Origin: Nocardiopsis metallicus
GTDB taxonomy: Bacteria; Actinomycetota; Actinomycetes; Streptosporangiales; Streptosporangiaceae
Direction of reading: 5' to 3'
Assembly (NCBI RefSeq): GCF_014201115.1
Contig: NZ_JACHDO010000001.1
Coordinates: 434,001 to 498,000, forward strand
Length of the DNA stretch: 64,000 nucleotides
The notes under the pieces were generated by a model. The model had not been told where the DNA came from and ran no database searches. It saw only the letters and a list, made by a program, of their open reading frames with translations. Below are positions 43,367 through 51,376 of the stretch, piece by piece (position 1 is the stretch's first letter; every line of letters begins with the position of its first letter). The translations under genes were made by a program, and so were the position numbers.

Positions 43367-44713
43367 GTGATCCTTAGCCTCCTCGCCACCGTGGCGGTGC
43401 TGGCGGCCATCGCCGTCATCGCGGCCGCCCTGGTGCTCGCCGAACCCAACCTGGTGTACATCGCCCTGGGACTCGGCGGGCTGAGCGTCCTCCTCCTGTT
43501 GGGCGCGATCATTCAGGGACGGTTCAGCGGGAGCGGTACGGACACGGAGCGGACGGAACGGACGGACGGTTTGGGGAAGTCGTCCGTCCCCGTGGTGGCC
43601 GCGGCAGCGGCCGGCACAGTAGCGGCCCCGCGGTGGGAACCGGAGGAGTCTGGGCGCGTACCCGCACCGGCTGCTCAGCCGGTGCGGGAATCCGTCCCCT
43701 CGGAGCAGCGCGTAGAGCAGATCGCGGAGCACCCCGTGCCCCCGGGGCACCCCGCTCCCGTCAGTGAGCCGCGTCCGGCGGCCGCTGAGGACAGCGAAGA
43801 GGAAGCGGAGTTCGAGGTTCCCCGCTGGCAGACCCCGACGCTGGGGAACTGGCCGGAAGCGGCCGTCGAACCGGACTCCGGACCTGGAACAGCACCGGAC
43901 GAGCCCGCCGAGGCTGGGGTTTCCGAGGTCGGGGACGCCGTACCGGCCGAGGAACGGGCCGAGGAGCCGATCGAGGCAGAGACAACATCCGAACCCGAGA
44001 CGGAGCCCGAAGCAGAGGCCGTCCCGGAGCCCGAGCCGGAAGAAGCGCCCGCCGAGGCGTTCACCTACCGCATCCCCACCCGGACCACTCGCGAGGATCG
44101 CGAGGAGGTGTCCGTCGAGGACTCCGACCACGAGGAGCCGCCCCAGGAGGGTGAGGAGCCCGTGGCGGACGTCGAGGACGCCGAGGACCGCCAGGGGGCT
44201 CCGGCGGAGGAGAACCCCGCCGAAGAGGCTGTGGAGGCCGCTGAGACCCCCGAGGACTCCGAAGGGGACCTTGAGGCTGGGCCGGTGGCCGAGGACGTCC
44301 CGGAATCCGGGGAAGAGACCCCCGAAGCGGAGTCCGTGGCGCAGAGGCAGATCCCCGAGGAGCCCGAGGACGAGGAACGCTCGGCCGACGTCGCCTACGA
44401 GCAGCCCGCCGAGGAACAGCCCGCCGAGGAGCAGGTTGCGCACAATGAGGACGGGGCCGAGGACCCGTCTCTGGCCTACGCCGCCATCCTCGACGGCGAG
44501 GAGACCGAAGAAGCCTCTGACAAGACCCCTGAGGTCACGGAGGCCGCTGAGGCCGCTGAGGTCCCTGGGCCCGCCGACGAAGCCCCCGAAGCCCCCGAAG
44601 CCACGGGAGCGGCCGAGGACTCCGGCTCGGAAGAGACCGACCACACCGGCAACAGCGACGAGGACGGTCAGCTGGACCGCGCCAAGGAGCCGGACCCCTC
44701 CCGCTCCAGTTAG
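43367..44713 (+). CDS. Acidic membrane-anchored protein of unknown function
   Basis: 448 aa from GTG 43367. Two hydrophobic helices (about 3-25 and 29-50) are followed by nearly 400 residues dominated by Glu, Asp, Pro, Ala and Val, with repeats such as QPAEEQPAEEQ, and no recognisable domain. Predicted as a membrane-anchored, disordered, highly acidic protein. Its place directly after divIVA suggests a link with polar growth, which is inference. Low complexity limits certainty, and an equally long frame exists on the other strand, but hydrophobic helices and codon pattern favour this strand. Confidence 0.72.
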   Translation: MILSLLATVAVLAAIAVIAAALVLAEPNLVYIALGLGGLSVLLLLGAIIQGRFSGSGTDTERTERTDGLGKSSVPVVAAAAAGTVAAPRWEPEESGRVPAPAAQPVRESVPSEQRVEQIAEHPVPPGHPAPVSEPRPAAAEDSEEEAEFEVPRWQTPTLGNWPEAAVEPDSGPGTAPDEPAEAGVSEVGDAVPAEERAEEPIEAETTSEPETEPEAEAVPEPEPEEAPAEAFTYRIPTRTTREDREEVSVEDSDHEEPPQEGEEPVADVEDAEDRQGAPAEENPAEEAVEAAETPEDSEGDLEAGPVAEDVPESGEETPEAESVAQRQIPEEPEDEERSADVAYEQPAEEQPAEEQVAHNEDGAEDPSLAYAAILDGEETEEASDKTPEVTEAAEAAEVPGPADEAPEAPEATGAAEDSGSEETDHTGNSDEDGQLDRAKEPDPSRSS

Positions 44714-44742
44714 CCGCTCTCCCCACACCCGAGAACACCACG

Positions 44743-45268
44743 AAGGCCCCGCTCGAAGAACGATGCTGTTGGCGAATCCGGAGCGAAGGGGTCGGAGAAA
44801 GCGCTGGGGCCCGGAGAAGCGGAGAGGCTGATCTGGGGAGGCTTCTCTGTGTCAGGCTCAGCCTCAGGCTCGGGTAAGGCGTCCGGCGCGGGATCAGTGC
44901 GGGGCCTGGGGCTCGGGTTTCTTTTCTGGTTGGGGTTCCCCCGTTTCCCGCCGCGTGATGGTGGCCGTCTACGCTGCGCGCGTCAAGGTCGTACGTCCTC
45001 GCTTCGCTCCGGGCGCTCCACCTTGACCCGCTTCGCTACGACGGCGGTGGGCGGCTATCGGGAAACGGGGCAGGAGTGGTCGGGGCGGCAGACGGGCCCC
45101 AGAGGGGCCCAACAGCAACTGCGCGGCCTTCGGCCGGTGCCCTCCCCAGACCGGAGCGCAACGCCTGGCCGTGTCGCGGCCGGTCAAGGTCAGCGACGAA
45201 AAGCGGCAGCGAAGGCGCCAGGCTCCCCAGCCCTGCGCGGACCGGTTGCCCGTGTCGCGGCCGGTCAC
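44743..45268 (+). repeat. Left arm of a 1.4-kb inverted repeat
   Basis: About 525 bp whose complement recurs at 45601-46154. The outer 58 bp (from CGATGCTGTTGGCGAATCCG at 44761) match with only a few mismatches, and about 125 bp at 45060-45186 match perfectly as far as I could align. Indels occur around 44820-44900. It contains a GTCAAGGT...ACCTTGAC internal dyad (44985-45030). Confidence 0.88.
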
Positions 45269-45413
45269 TGACCGGGACGGAAAAGCGGCGGCGAAGGCAG
45301 CAGGTTCCTCACCTCCGCGCGGACCGGGACACGTGTCGCGGCCGGTTGCCCGTACTGGCGAACACCACCAGCGGCCCGCCAGGCCCCGGGCCCGGTTTCG
45401 GCCCTCTTTTCGA
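45171..45413 (+). repeat. 81-bp tandem unit, three copies
   Basis: Units begin GTGTCGCGGCCGGT at 45171, 45252 and 45333, exactly 81 bp apart, with the third diverging. The same spacing occurs on the right arm (TGACCGGCC at 45601 and 45682). An 81-bp period is a multiple of three, which creates long but probably spurious reading frames. Confidence 0.7.
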
Positions 45414-45414
45414 A

Positions 45415-45474
45415 GATGATCTTGCTACCAGGGGCAAGTTCGGCGCCGAACTTGCTCCTGGTAGCAAGATCATC
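45415..45474. repeat. 60-bp near-perfect palindrome at the centre
   Basis: GATGATCTTGCTACCAG begins at 45415 and its complement ends at 45474; the axis is GGCGCC (45442-45447). Only one base pair of 30 mismatches. Could extrude a cruciform or be two transposon ends back to back. Confidence 0.9.
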
Positions 45475-45600
45475 GGGGGTGAGGGGGTTTCGGAAGCAGC
45501 GGACGACCCCCAGGTGCGGGTTACGGACACTCGGCTTGCCCGGGGCCGACACCGCAGCGCTGAACCCCGCCCTCACCACCGGCTGGTCCGATGGCACGCA

Positions 45601-46154
45601 TGACCGGCCACGACACGCGAACCGATCCCCGCAGGGCTGGGGAGACTGCTTCCCTCGCTGCCGCTTGTCCGTCCCGGTCAGTGACCGGCCGCGACACGGC
45701 CAGGCGTTGCGCTCCGGTCTGGGGAGGGCACCGGCCGAAGGCCGCGCAGTTGCTGTTGGGCCCCTCTGGGGCCCGTCTGCCGCCCCGACCACTCCTGCCC
45801 CGTTTCCCGATAGCCGCCCACCGCCGTCGTAGCGAAGCGGGTCAAGGTGGAGCGCCCGGAGCGAAGCGAGGACGTACGACCTTGACGCGCGCAGCGTAGA
45901 CGGCCACCATCACGCGGCGGGAAACGGGGGAACCCCAACCAGAAACGCGACCCGAGCCCCAGGCCCCGCACAGGCCCCACCCCGGATTGGCTTACCCGAG
46001 TTTGAGCCTGGCACGGAGAGCCTCTCCGTGCCAGGCGTTCTGCTTCTCCGGGTCCCCACGTTCTCCGGGTCCCCACGTTCTCCGGGTCCCAGCGCTTTCT
46101 CCGAACCCTTCGCTCCGGATTCGCCAACAGCATCGATGAACGAGCGGGCCCTTC
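45601..46154 (-). repeat. Right arm of the inverted repeat
   Basis: Complement of the left arm. Compared with it, this arm has a 17-bp unit TTCTCCGGGTCCCCACG repeated nearly three times (46044-46090) and a 31-bp palindrome GCCTGGCACGGAGAG-C-CTCTCCGTGCCAGGC (46006-46036). Confidence 0.88.
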
Positions 46155-46159
46155 TGCAC

Positions 46160-46223
46160 CTCAGCGCCTCAGTACCTCAGTACCTCAGTACCTCAGCGCC
46201 TCAGCACCTCGGGGCCTCAGCGC
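46160..46223. repeat. Eight 8-bp tandem units CTCAGNNC
   Basis: CTCAGCGC, three CTCAGTAC, CTCAGCGC, CTCAGCAC, CTCGGGGC, CTCAGCGC in a row, ending 8 bp before the ileS stop codon. A possible slipped-strand microsatellite. Confidence 0.9.
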
Positions 46224-46231
46224 GTCAAAGG

Positions 46232-49200
46232 TCAGGCGCGGCGGAAGCTGAATGCCACACCGAACTCCTCCGACTCCGCCGAGTGCGGGGCGTCCTCGCC
46301 CGCACCGGCCACGAAGGCGTCGGCGAGCACCTCACCGGCGATCATCTGCCCGTGCTCGGACAGCGCCTGGCGGACGGCCTCGTCCTCACTGGTCCACCAC
46401 ACGTGGATCCGGTCGGACACGTCCAGGCCGCTGTTCTTACGGGCCTCCTGGAGCATCCGCACCATCTCGCGGGCCAGGCCGGCGCGGCGCAGCTCCGGGG
46501 TCAGCTCCAGGTCCAGGGCCACCGTCTCACCGGCCTCGGAGGCCACCGCCCAGCCCTCGCGGGGCTGCTCGGTCACCAGCATCTCGTCGGCGTTGACCTC
46601 CACCGGCTCGTCCTCGACCCGCACCTGCGCCCAGCCGGTCGCGCGGACCTGCTCGACCAGGGCGGCCGGGTCGGCGGTCTGGATGGCCTTGGCCACCAGC
46701 GGCGTACGCTTGGCGAACCGCTTGCCCAGGGCGCGGAAGTTCGGCTTGACCACGTAGTCCACGAGGTCGCCGCCGACGGATGACAGGGCGTCCAGCCCGG
46801 CCACGTTGAGCTCGTCGGCCACCTGCGCGCGCAGCTGCTCCGGCAGGTCGGCGAAGCCCGGAGCGCCCACCAGGGCGCGGGCCAGCGGCTGCCGGGTGCG
46901 CATGGCCGAGTCCACCCGGGCGGAGCGGCCCAGCTCCACCAGACGGCGGGTCAGCGCCATGTTCTTGGACAGCTCGGGGTCGATCAGGTCCTCGTTCACC
47001 TGGGGCCAGGAGGCCAGGTGCACCGAGTCCGCTGCCTCCGGGCGGCGCAGCGCGGACCACACGTGGTCGGTCAGGAACGGCACGATCGGCGCCATCAGCA
47101 GGGTGACGGTCTCCAGCGCCTCGAACAGCGTGGCGAAGGCCGCCGCGCCCTCGGGGGTCTCCGCCCCGCCCCAGAACCGGCGGCGGGAACGGCGCACGTA
47201 CCAGTTGGACACGTCGTCCACGAACGCGGTCAGGCGGCGCCCGGCCCCGGTCGTGTCGAACTTGTCCATCGCCTCGGTGACGTCGCGCACGACCTCGTTG
47301 AGCTCGGACAGCAGCCAGCGGTCCAGCAGCGGGCGGTCCTGCGGGGCAGGCGCGTCAGCCAGCTTCGAGTGGTCCCAGCCGCTGCCGGCGTTGGCGTACA
47401 GGGTGAAGAACGACGTGGTGCTGTAGTAGGTCAGCAGCACCTTGCGGACGATCTCCTCCAGGGCGGCGTGACCGACTCGGCGGGCCGTCCACGGTGAGCC
47501 GCTGGCCAGCATGAACCAGCGCAGGGCGTCCGCGCCGTGCTGGTCCATCACCGGGATGGGCTGCATGACGTTGCCCAGGTGCTTGCTCATCTTGCGGCCG
47601 TCCTCGGCGAGGATGTGGCCGAGCACGACCACGTTCTCGAACGAGTTGCGGCCGAACACCAGGGTGCTGACCGCCAGCAGCGAGTAGAACCAGCCGCGGG
47701 TCTGGTCGATGGCCTCGGAGATGTACTGCGCCGGGAAGTTCTCCTCGAAGGTCTCCTTGTTCTGGTGCGGCGCACCCCACTGGGCGAACGGCATGGAACC
47801 GGAGTCGAACCAGGCGTCGATGACCTCGGGCACGCGGCGGGCGACCCGCTGGTCCTCGGGCAGGGACGGGTCGGCGTCGGGGTCGGGGATGACGACGTCG
47901 TCGACGTAGGGGCGGTGCGGGTCCAGGTTGGACAGGTCCTGCCCGCTGAGCTCGCTCAGCTCCGCCAGGGACCCGACGCAGATCTGGCGGCCGTCGGGGA
48001 ACTCCCAGATCGGCAGCGGGGTGCCCCAGTAGCGGTTGCGGGACAGCGCCCAGTCGACGTTGCCGCGCAGCCACTCGCCGAAGCGGCCCTCCTTGACGTT
48101 CTCCGGCACCCAGTTGGTGACGTCGTTCTGCGCTAGCAGCTCGTCCTTGACCGCGGTGGTGCGGATGTACCAGGACGGGACCGCGTAGTAGAGCAGCGCG
48201 GTGTGGCAGCGCCAGCAGTGCGGGTAGGAGTGCTCGTAGTTCAGGTGGCGGAAGAGCAGGCCGCGGTCCTTGAGGTCGCGGACCAGCGTCTTGTCTGCGG
48301 TCTTGAAGAAGACCCCGCCGACCAGTGCGAGTTCGGCCTCGAAGGTGCCGTCGGGGCGGACCGGGTTGACCACCGGCAGGCCGTAGGAGCGGCAGACCGT
48401 CATGTCGTCGGCGCCGAAGGCGGGCGACTGGTGGACCAGGCCCGTACCGTCCTCGACCGTGACGTAGTCGGCGAGCACCACGTAGTGCGCGGGCTCGTCG
48501 AAGGGCACGAGGTCGAAGGGGCGCTGATAGGTCCAGCGCTCCATCTCGTCGCCCTCGTAGCTCTCGCCGGTGAGCTCCCAGCCCTCGCCGAGGACCTTCT
48601 CGAACAGCGGCTCGGCGACCACGAGGCGCTCGTCGCCGTCGGTGGCCACCACGTACTTGACGTCGGGGTGCACGGCCACCGCGGTGTTGGACACCAGGGT
48701 CCACGGGGTGGTCGTCCACACCAGCAGCGCGGTGGGGTGCTCGGGCGAGGCGAGCGGGCCGGAGGTGACCGGGAACCGCACGTACACCGACGGGTCGGTG
48801 ACGGTTTCGTAGCCCTGGGCCAGTTCGTGGTCGGACAGCGTGGTGCCGCAGCGCGGGCAGTAGGGGCTGATCCGGTAGTCGCGGGACAGCAGGCCCTTGT
48901 CCCAGATCTGCTTGAGAGCCCACCACACGGACTCCACGTACTGCGGGTCCATGGTGCGGTAGGCGTCGTCCATGTTCACCCAGTAGCCCATGCGCTCGGT
49001 CATGGCGGTGAACGCGTCCACGTTGCGCAGGACGGACTCGCGGCAGCGGTCGTTGAACTCGGCGATGCCGAAGGCCTCGATGTCCTTCTTTCCGCTCAGG
49101 CCGAGTTCCTTCTCCACGGCGACCTCGACGGGCAGGCCGTGGCAGTCCCAGCCGGCCTTGCGGTCCACGTGGTAGCCGCGCATGGTGCGGAAGCGCGGGA

Positions 49201-49432
49201 AGACGTCCTTGAAGGCGCGGGCCTCGACGTGGTGCACGCCGGGCTGGCCGTTCGCGGTGGGCGGGCCCTCGTAGAACACCCAGTTCTCATTGCCGCGGGT
49301 CTGGTCGAGCGACCGCTGGAAGACGTTCTCCTTCGACCAGCGGCCGAGGATCTCGCGCTCCGTCGCGGGCAGGTCGATCTGAGCGGGCAGCTGGGGCAGC
49401 GCGCGGGATTCGGGCCGGGGGTCGTCGGTCAC
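46232..49432 (-). CDS. ileS: Isoleucyl-tRNA synthetase (IleRS2-like)
   Basis: 1066 aa from GTG 49432 (GGAGAAAGG upstream; ATG 49450 would contain that site). Charges tRNA-Ile. The usual HIGH signature is replaced by G65-V-H-H68 in GQPGVHHVEARAFKDVFPRF, and the second signature is K614-M-S-K-H. KMSK-H-LGN and the long C-terminus resemble the eukaryote-like IleRS2 type. An editing domain (CP1) is present (LLVWTTTPWTLVSNTAVAV). Regulated by the T-box upstream. Ends 8 bp from the 8-bp tandem repeat. Confidence 0.97.
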   Translation of the reverse strand: MTDDPRPESRALPQLPAQIDLPATEREILGRWSKENVFQRSLDQTRGNENWVFYEGPPTANGQPGVHHVEARAFKDVFPRFRTMRGYHVDRKAGWDCHGLPVEVAVEKELGLSGKKDIEAFGIAEFNDRCRESVLRNVDAFTAMTERMGYWVNMDDAYRTMDPQYVESVWWALKQIWDKGLLSRDYRISPYCPRCGTTLSDHELAQGYETVTDPSVYVRFPVTSGPLASPEHPTALLVWTTTPWTLVSNTAVAVHPDVKYVVATDGDERLVVAEPLFEKVLGEGWELTGESYEGDEMERWTYQRPFDLVPFDEPAHYVVLADYVTVEDGTGLVHQSPAFGADDMTVCRSYGLPVVNPVRPDGTFEAELALVGGVFFKTADKTLVRDLKDRGLLFRHLNYEHSYPHCWRCHTALLYYAVPSWYIRTTAVKDELLAQNDVTNWVPENVKEGRFGEWLRGNVDWALSRNRYWGTPLPIWEFPDGRQICVGSLAELSELSGQDLSNLDPHRPYVDDVVIPDPDADPSLPEDQRVARRVPEVIDAWFDSGSMPFAQWGAPHQNKETFEENFPAQYISEAIDQTRGWFYSLLAVSTLVFGRNSFENVVVLGHILAEDGRKMSKHLGNVMQPIPVMDQHGADALRWFMLASGSPWTARRVGHAALEEIVRKVLLTYYSTTSFFTLYANAGSGWDHSKLADAPAPQDRPLLDRWLLSELNEVVRDVTEAMDKFDTTGAGRRLTAFVDDVSNWYVRRSRRRFWGGAETPEGAAAFATLFEALETVTLLMAPIVPFLTDHVWSALRRPEAADSVHLASWPQVNEDLIDPELSKNMALTRRLVELGRSARVDSAMRTRQPLARALVGAPGFADLPEQLRAQVADELNVAGLDALSSVGGDLVDYVVKPNFRALGKRFAKRTPLVAKAIQTADPAALVEQVRATGWAQVRVEDEPVEVNADEMLVTEQPREGWAVASEAGETVALDLELTPELRRAGLAREMVRMLQEARKNSGLDVSDRIHVWWTSEDEAVRQALSEHGQMIAGEVLADAFVAGAGEDAPHSAESEEFGVAFSFRRA

Positions 49433-49450
49433 CGTCGTACCTTTCTCCAT

Positions 49451-49757
49451 CAGGGGTGTTCCTGACGGAGGGACGAGGCGGAGCCCCGCGGTACCACCCT
49501 CCTTGGAGCCGCGTCCCGAGTCCGCTGGACGGATCGGTGGCGGGTCCCACTTCGTTGGGTTCGTGCCGGTTCTACTGGGGTGCGCGCTGTGCTCGCCACT
49601 GCGCGCGACCTGTTCTTCCGACGGCTCCGGGGTGATCTTCGCGCTGGTCGTTGCCCCCGGGCTCGCACCGTCCCCGGGTCGCTTGGGCGGTCCAGCCCCT
49701 CTAGGCTGTGTCCGTCCGGTCGGGGCCAGCGTTACTCGTCCCCATCGACACGCATTC
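49451..49757 (-). promoter_or_regulatory. T-box riboswitch, ileS leader
   Basis: On the reverse strand the leader begins about GATGGGGACGAGTAACGC, contains GAAGATCACC, whose AUC codon fits an isoleucine specifier, and ends with the conserved T-box bulge AGGGTGGTACCGCG (49487-49500), 55 nt before the start. Unlike firmicutes there is no obvious terminator, and the ribosome-binding site lies just downstream, so translational control by uncharged tRNA-Ile is likely. Confidence 0.9.
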
Positions 49758-49808
49758 AGGATAACGCAGTGCGGCCAGGCGTGCCGCGCATTGAGTGAGG
49801 GGGCGGCC

Positions 49809-50069
49809 GTGGCGGAGCAGACGCGGGGCGCGGTCCTGGTGACCCTGCCCGACCGCGAGGACGCGGACGAGCTCGCCGAGCAGCTTCTCGAGCAGGGGTA
49901 CGAGCCCTGCCGGGTGTACCGGGACATGCTCGCCGGCGAGGACGACGCCGAGGACGTGGACTGGGTCATCGAGGTACTGACCGGCCCGCACGGTGGCCCG
50001 GCCACCTTCGACGAACCCCACCTGTTGCTGCTGGCCGAGGACTACGGCGGCTTCGCAGTCGCGGAGTGA
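49809..50069 (+). CDS. Small conserved-type hypothetical protein
   Basis: 86 aa from GTG 49809 with GAGGGGG just upstream. AVLVTLPDREDADELAEQLLEQGYEPCRVYRDML looks like a ferredoxin-like alpha/beta fold. Acidic (Asp/Glu-rich C-terminal half), no membrane segment. Divergent from ileS. No function can be assigned. Confidence 0.75.
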   Translation: MAEQTRGAVLVTLPDREDADELAEQLLEQGYEPCRVYRDMLAGEDDAEDVDWVIEVLTGPHGGPATFDEPHLLLLAEDYGGFAVAE

Positions 50070-50107
50070 GAGTGGGCAAGCGGCCTCGGTGACGCTCCAC
50101 CACCGAT

Positions 50108-50138
50108 CACCCCGAGATCGATCCACCCCGAGATCGAT
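50108..50138 (+). repeat. 16-bp direct repeat upstream of dksA-like gene
   Basis: CACCCCGAGATCGATC (50108) is repeated in tandem from 50124. Lies between the small gene and the zinc-finger gene, possibly a regulator site. Confidence 0.4.
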
Positions 50139-50285
50139 GGTTCCGCCAGGCCCCCGCCCGGATCATTGCCTTGGGGCGGTCGATTGCCTAGGCTCGCGGC
50201 ACCACTCACGGCCTTCCCGAAAGAGGGGAGACCCCGCAGATCAGGTGGGGTTCGGGGGCTGTGCGGCGTGTGGAGGGGGAGTGCG

Positions 50286-50696
50286 ATGAAGGCCACCGAG
50301 GCGGCGGCGCTGCCGGTTCGACCGGGGGAGGGGCCCTGGACACCGGAGGAGCTCGCTCAGCTCCGGAACCAGTTGGAGAGCGAGATCGTGGCTCAGCGGG
50401 AGGAGATCCGCGAGAGCGAGAACGAGGTCCACGAGCTGCTCACCGACCCGGTCGCGGGGGCGGGGGACGATCCCGCGGACACCGGTGCGAAGACCTTCCA
50501 ACGCGAACACGATCTGGCGTTGGCCTACAATACTCGTGACCTGCTCGCCAAGAACGAGCGGGCGATCGAACGGATGGACGCGGGGACCTACGGGGTCTGT
50601 GAGTCATGCGGCCAGGCCATCGGGAAGGCACGTCTACAGGCCTTCCCGCGAGCCACCCTGTGCGTCACCTGCAAACAGCGCGAGGAGCGTCGCTGA
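50286..50696 (+). CDS. TraR/DksA-type C4 zinc-finger protein
   Basis: 136 aa from ATG 50286 (GAGGGGGA upstream). A coiled-coil N-terminal half (about 20-60, with the DPADTGAKTF tip region) and a C4 zinc finger CESCGQAIGKARLQAFPRATLCVTC (four Cys). DksA-like proteins enter the RNA polymerase secondary channel; RbpA/CarD-type roles differ, so the target is likely but unproven. lspA follows after 29 bp. Confidence 0.9.
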   Translation: MKATEAAALPVRPGEGPWTPEELAQLRNQLESEIVAQREEIRESENEVHELLTDPVAGAGDDPADTGAKTFQREHDLALAYNTRDLLAKNERAIERMDAGTYGVCESCGQAIGKARLQAFPRATLCVTCKQREERR

Positions 50697-50725
50697 CTGA
50701 GGTAGAGCCCTCCGGGGACAGCAAC

Positions 50726-51376
50726 ATGACCACGACCGACAACACCGTTGCCCGGCCGCGCAGGTACGTACTCCTGTTGTTGGTCGCGCTCGCCGCGATC
50801 GTCGCCGACTTCCTGACCAAGGAATGGGTGCTGGCGGCCTTCTCCCAGGGCGAGCGCCTCGATGTCATCGGCAGCTTCGTCCAGTTCACCCTGGTCTACA
50901 ACACCGGCGCCGCGTTCTCGCTCGGCACCGGCTACACCTGGGTGTTCACCGCCATCGCCACCGTCGTGGTCCTCGCGATCGCCTACATCGGCTGGCGTGT
51001 GCGCAGCGTGTGGTGGGGCGTCACGCTCGGCCTGATGATGGGCGGGGCCGCGGGCAACCTCGTCGACCGCTACTTCCGGGGCGAGGCGCCCGGCACCGGC
51101 GCGGTCGTCGACTTCATCAGCGTCGGGACCTTCCCGGTCTTCAACATCGCCGACTCCTGCGTGGTGGTCGGGGCCTGCCTGGTGGTGGCACTCACCTTCA
51201 AGGGCCTCAACCTGGACGGGACGATGGTCGCGGACGAGACGGCGGACGAGGACACCGAGATCGCTGGACCCGCTGAGGCGGGTGACGGCGGAGACACCGG
51301 GACGAGCGGTGGCACCGCTGGGCGGGACTCCGCCGAGAACGACGGCGGAGAGAACGACAAGGGGAAGGGCGCATGA
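50726..51376 (+). CDS. lspA: Lipoprotein signal peptidase
   Basis: 216 aa from ATG 50726 (GGGGA at 50714-50718). Membrane aspartyl protease cutting diacylglyceryl-modified prolipoproteins. [14 protein letters not shown], the catalytic Asp in [14 protein letters not shown] and [11 protein letters not shown], four TM helices. An extra 60-residue acidic Gly/Asp/Glu-rich tail (from about 165) is not part of the family core. Overlaps the next gene by 4 nt (ATGA). Confidence 0.95.
   Translation: MTTTDNTVARPRRYVLLLLVALAAIVADFLTKEWVLAAFSQGERLDVIGSFVQFTLVYNTGAAFSLGTGYTWVFTAIATVVVLAIAYIGWRVRSVWWGVTLGLMMGGAAGNLVDRYFRGEAPGTGAVVDFISVGTFPVFNIADSCVVVGACLVVALTFKGLNLDGTMVADETADEDTEIAGPAEAGDGGDTGTSGGTAGRDSAENDGGENDKGKGA

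Larger units (their letters stand above)
44714..46231. other. 1.5-kb non-coding region with nested repeats
   Basis: No gene can be supported here. It contains the large inverted repeat described separately, 81-bp and 17-bp tandem units, a perfect 31-bp palindrome (46006-46036) and eight 8-bp units next to the ileS stop. Confidence 0.85.

Noticed and set aside
43295..44728. 477-residue frame antisense to the acidic protein gene
   Set aside because: Gly/Arg/Leu shadow of the acidic frame; the plus strand has the membrane helices and a sensible start.
45076..45792. Two 175-residue reading frames on opposite strands with identical N-termini
   Set aside because: They are mirror images created by the inverted repeat and its 81-bp units; Arg/Pro/Gly-rich, no domain, overlapping each other.
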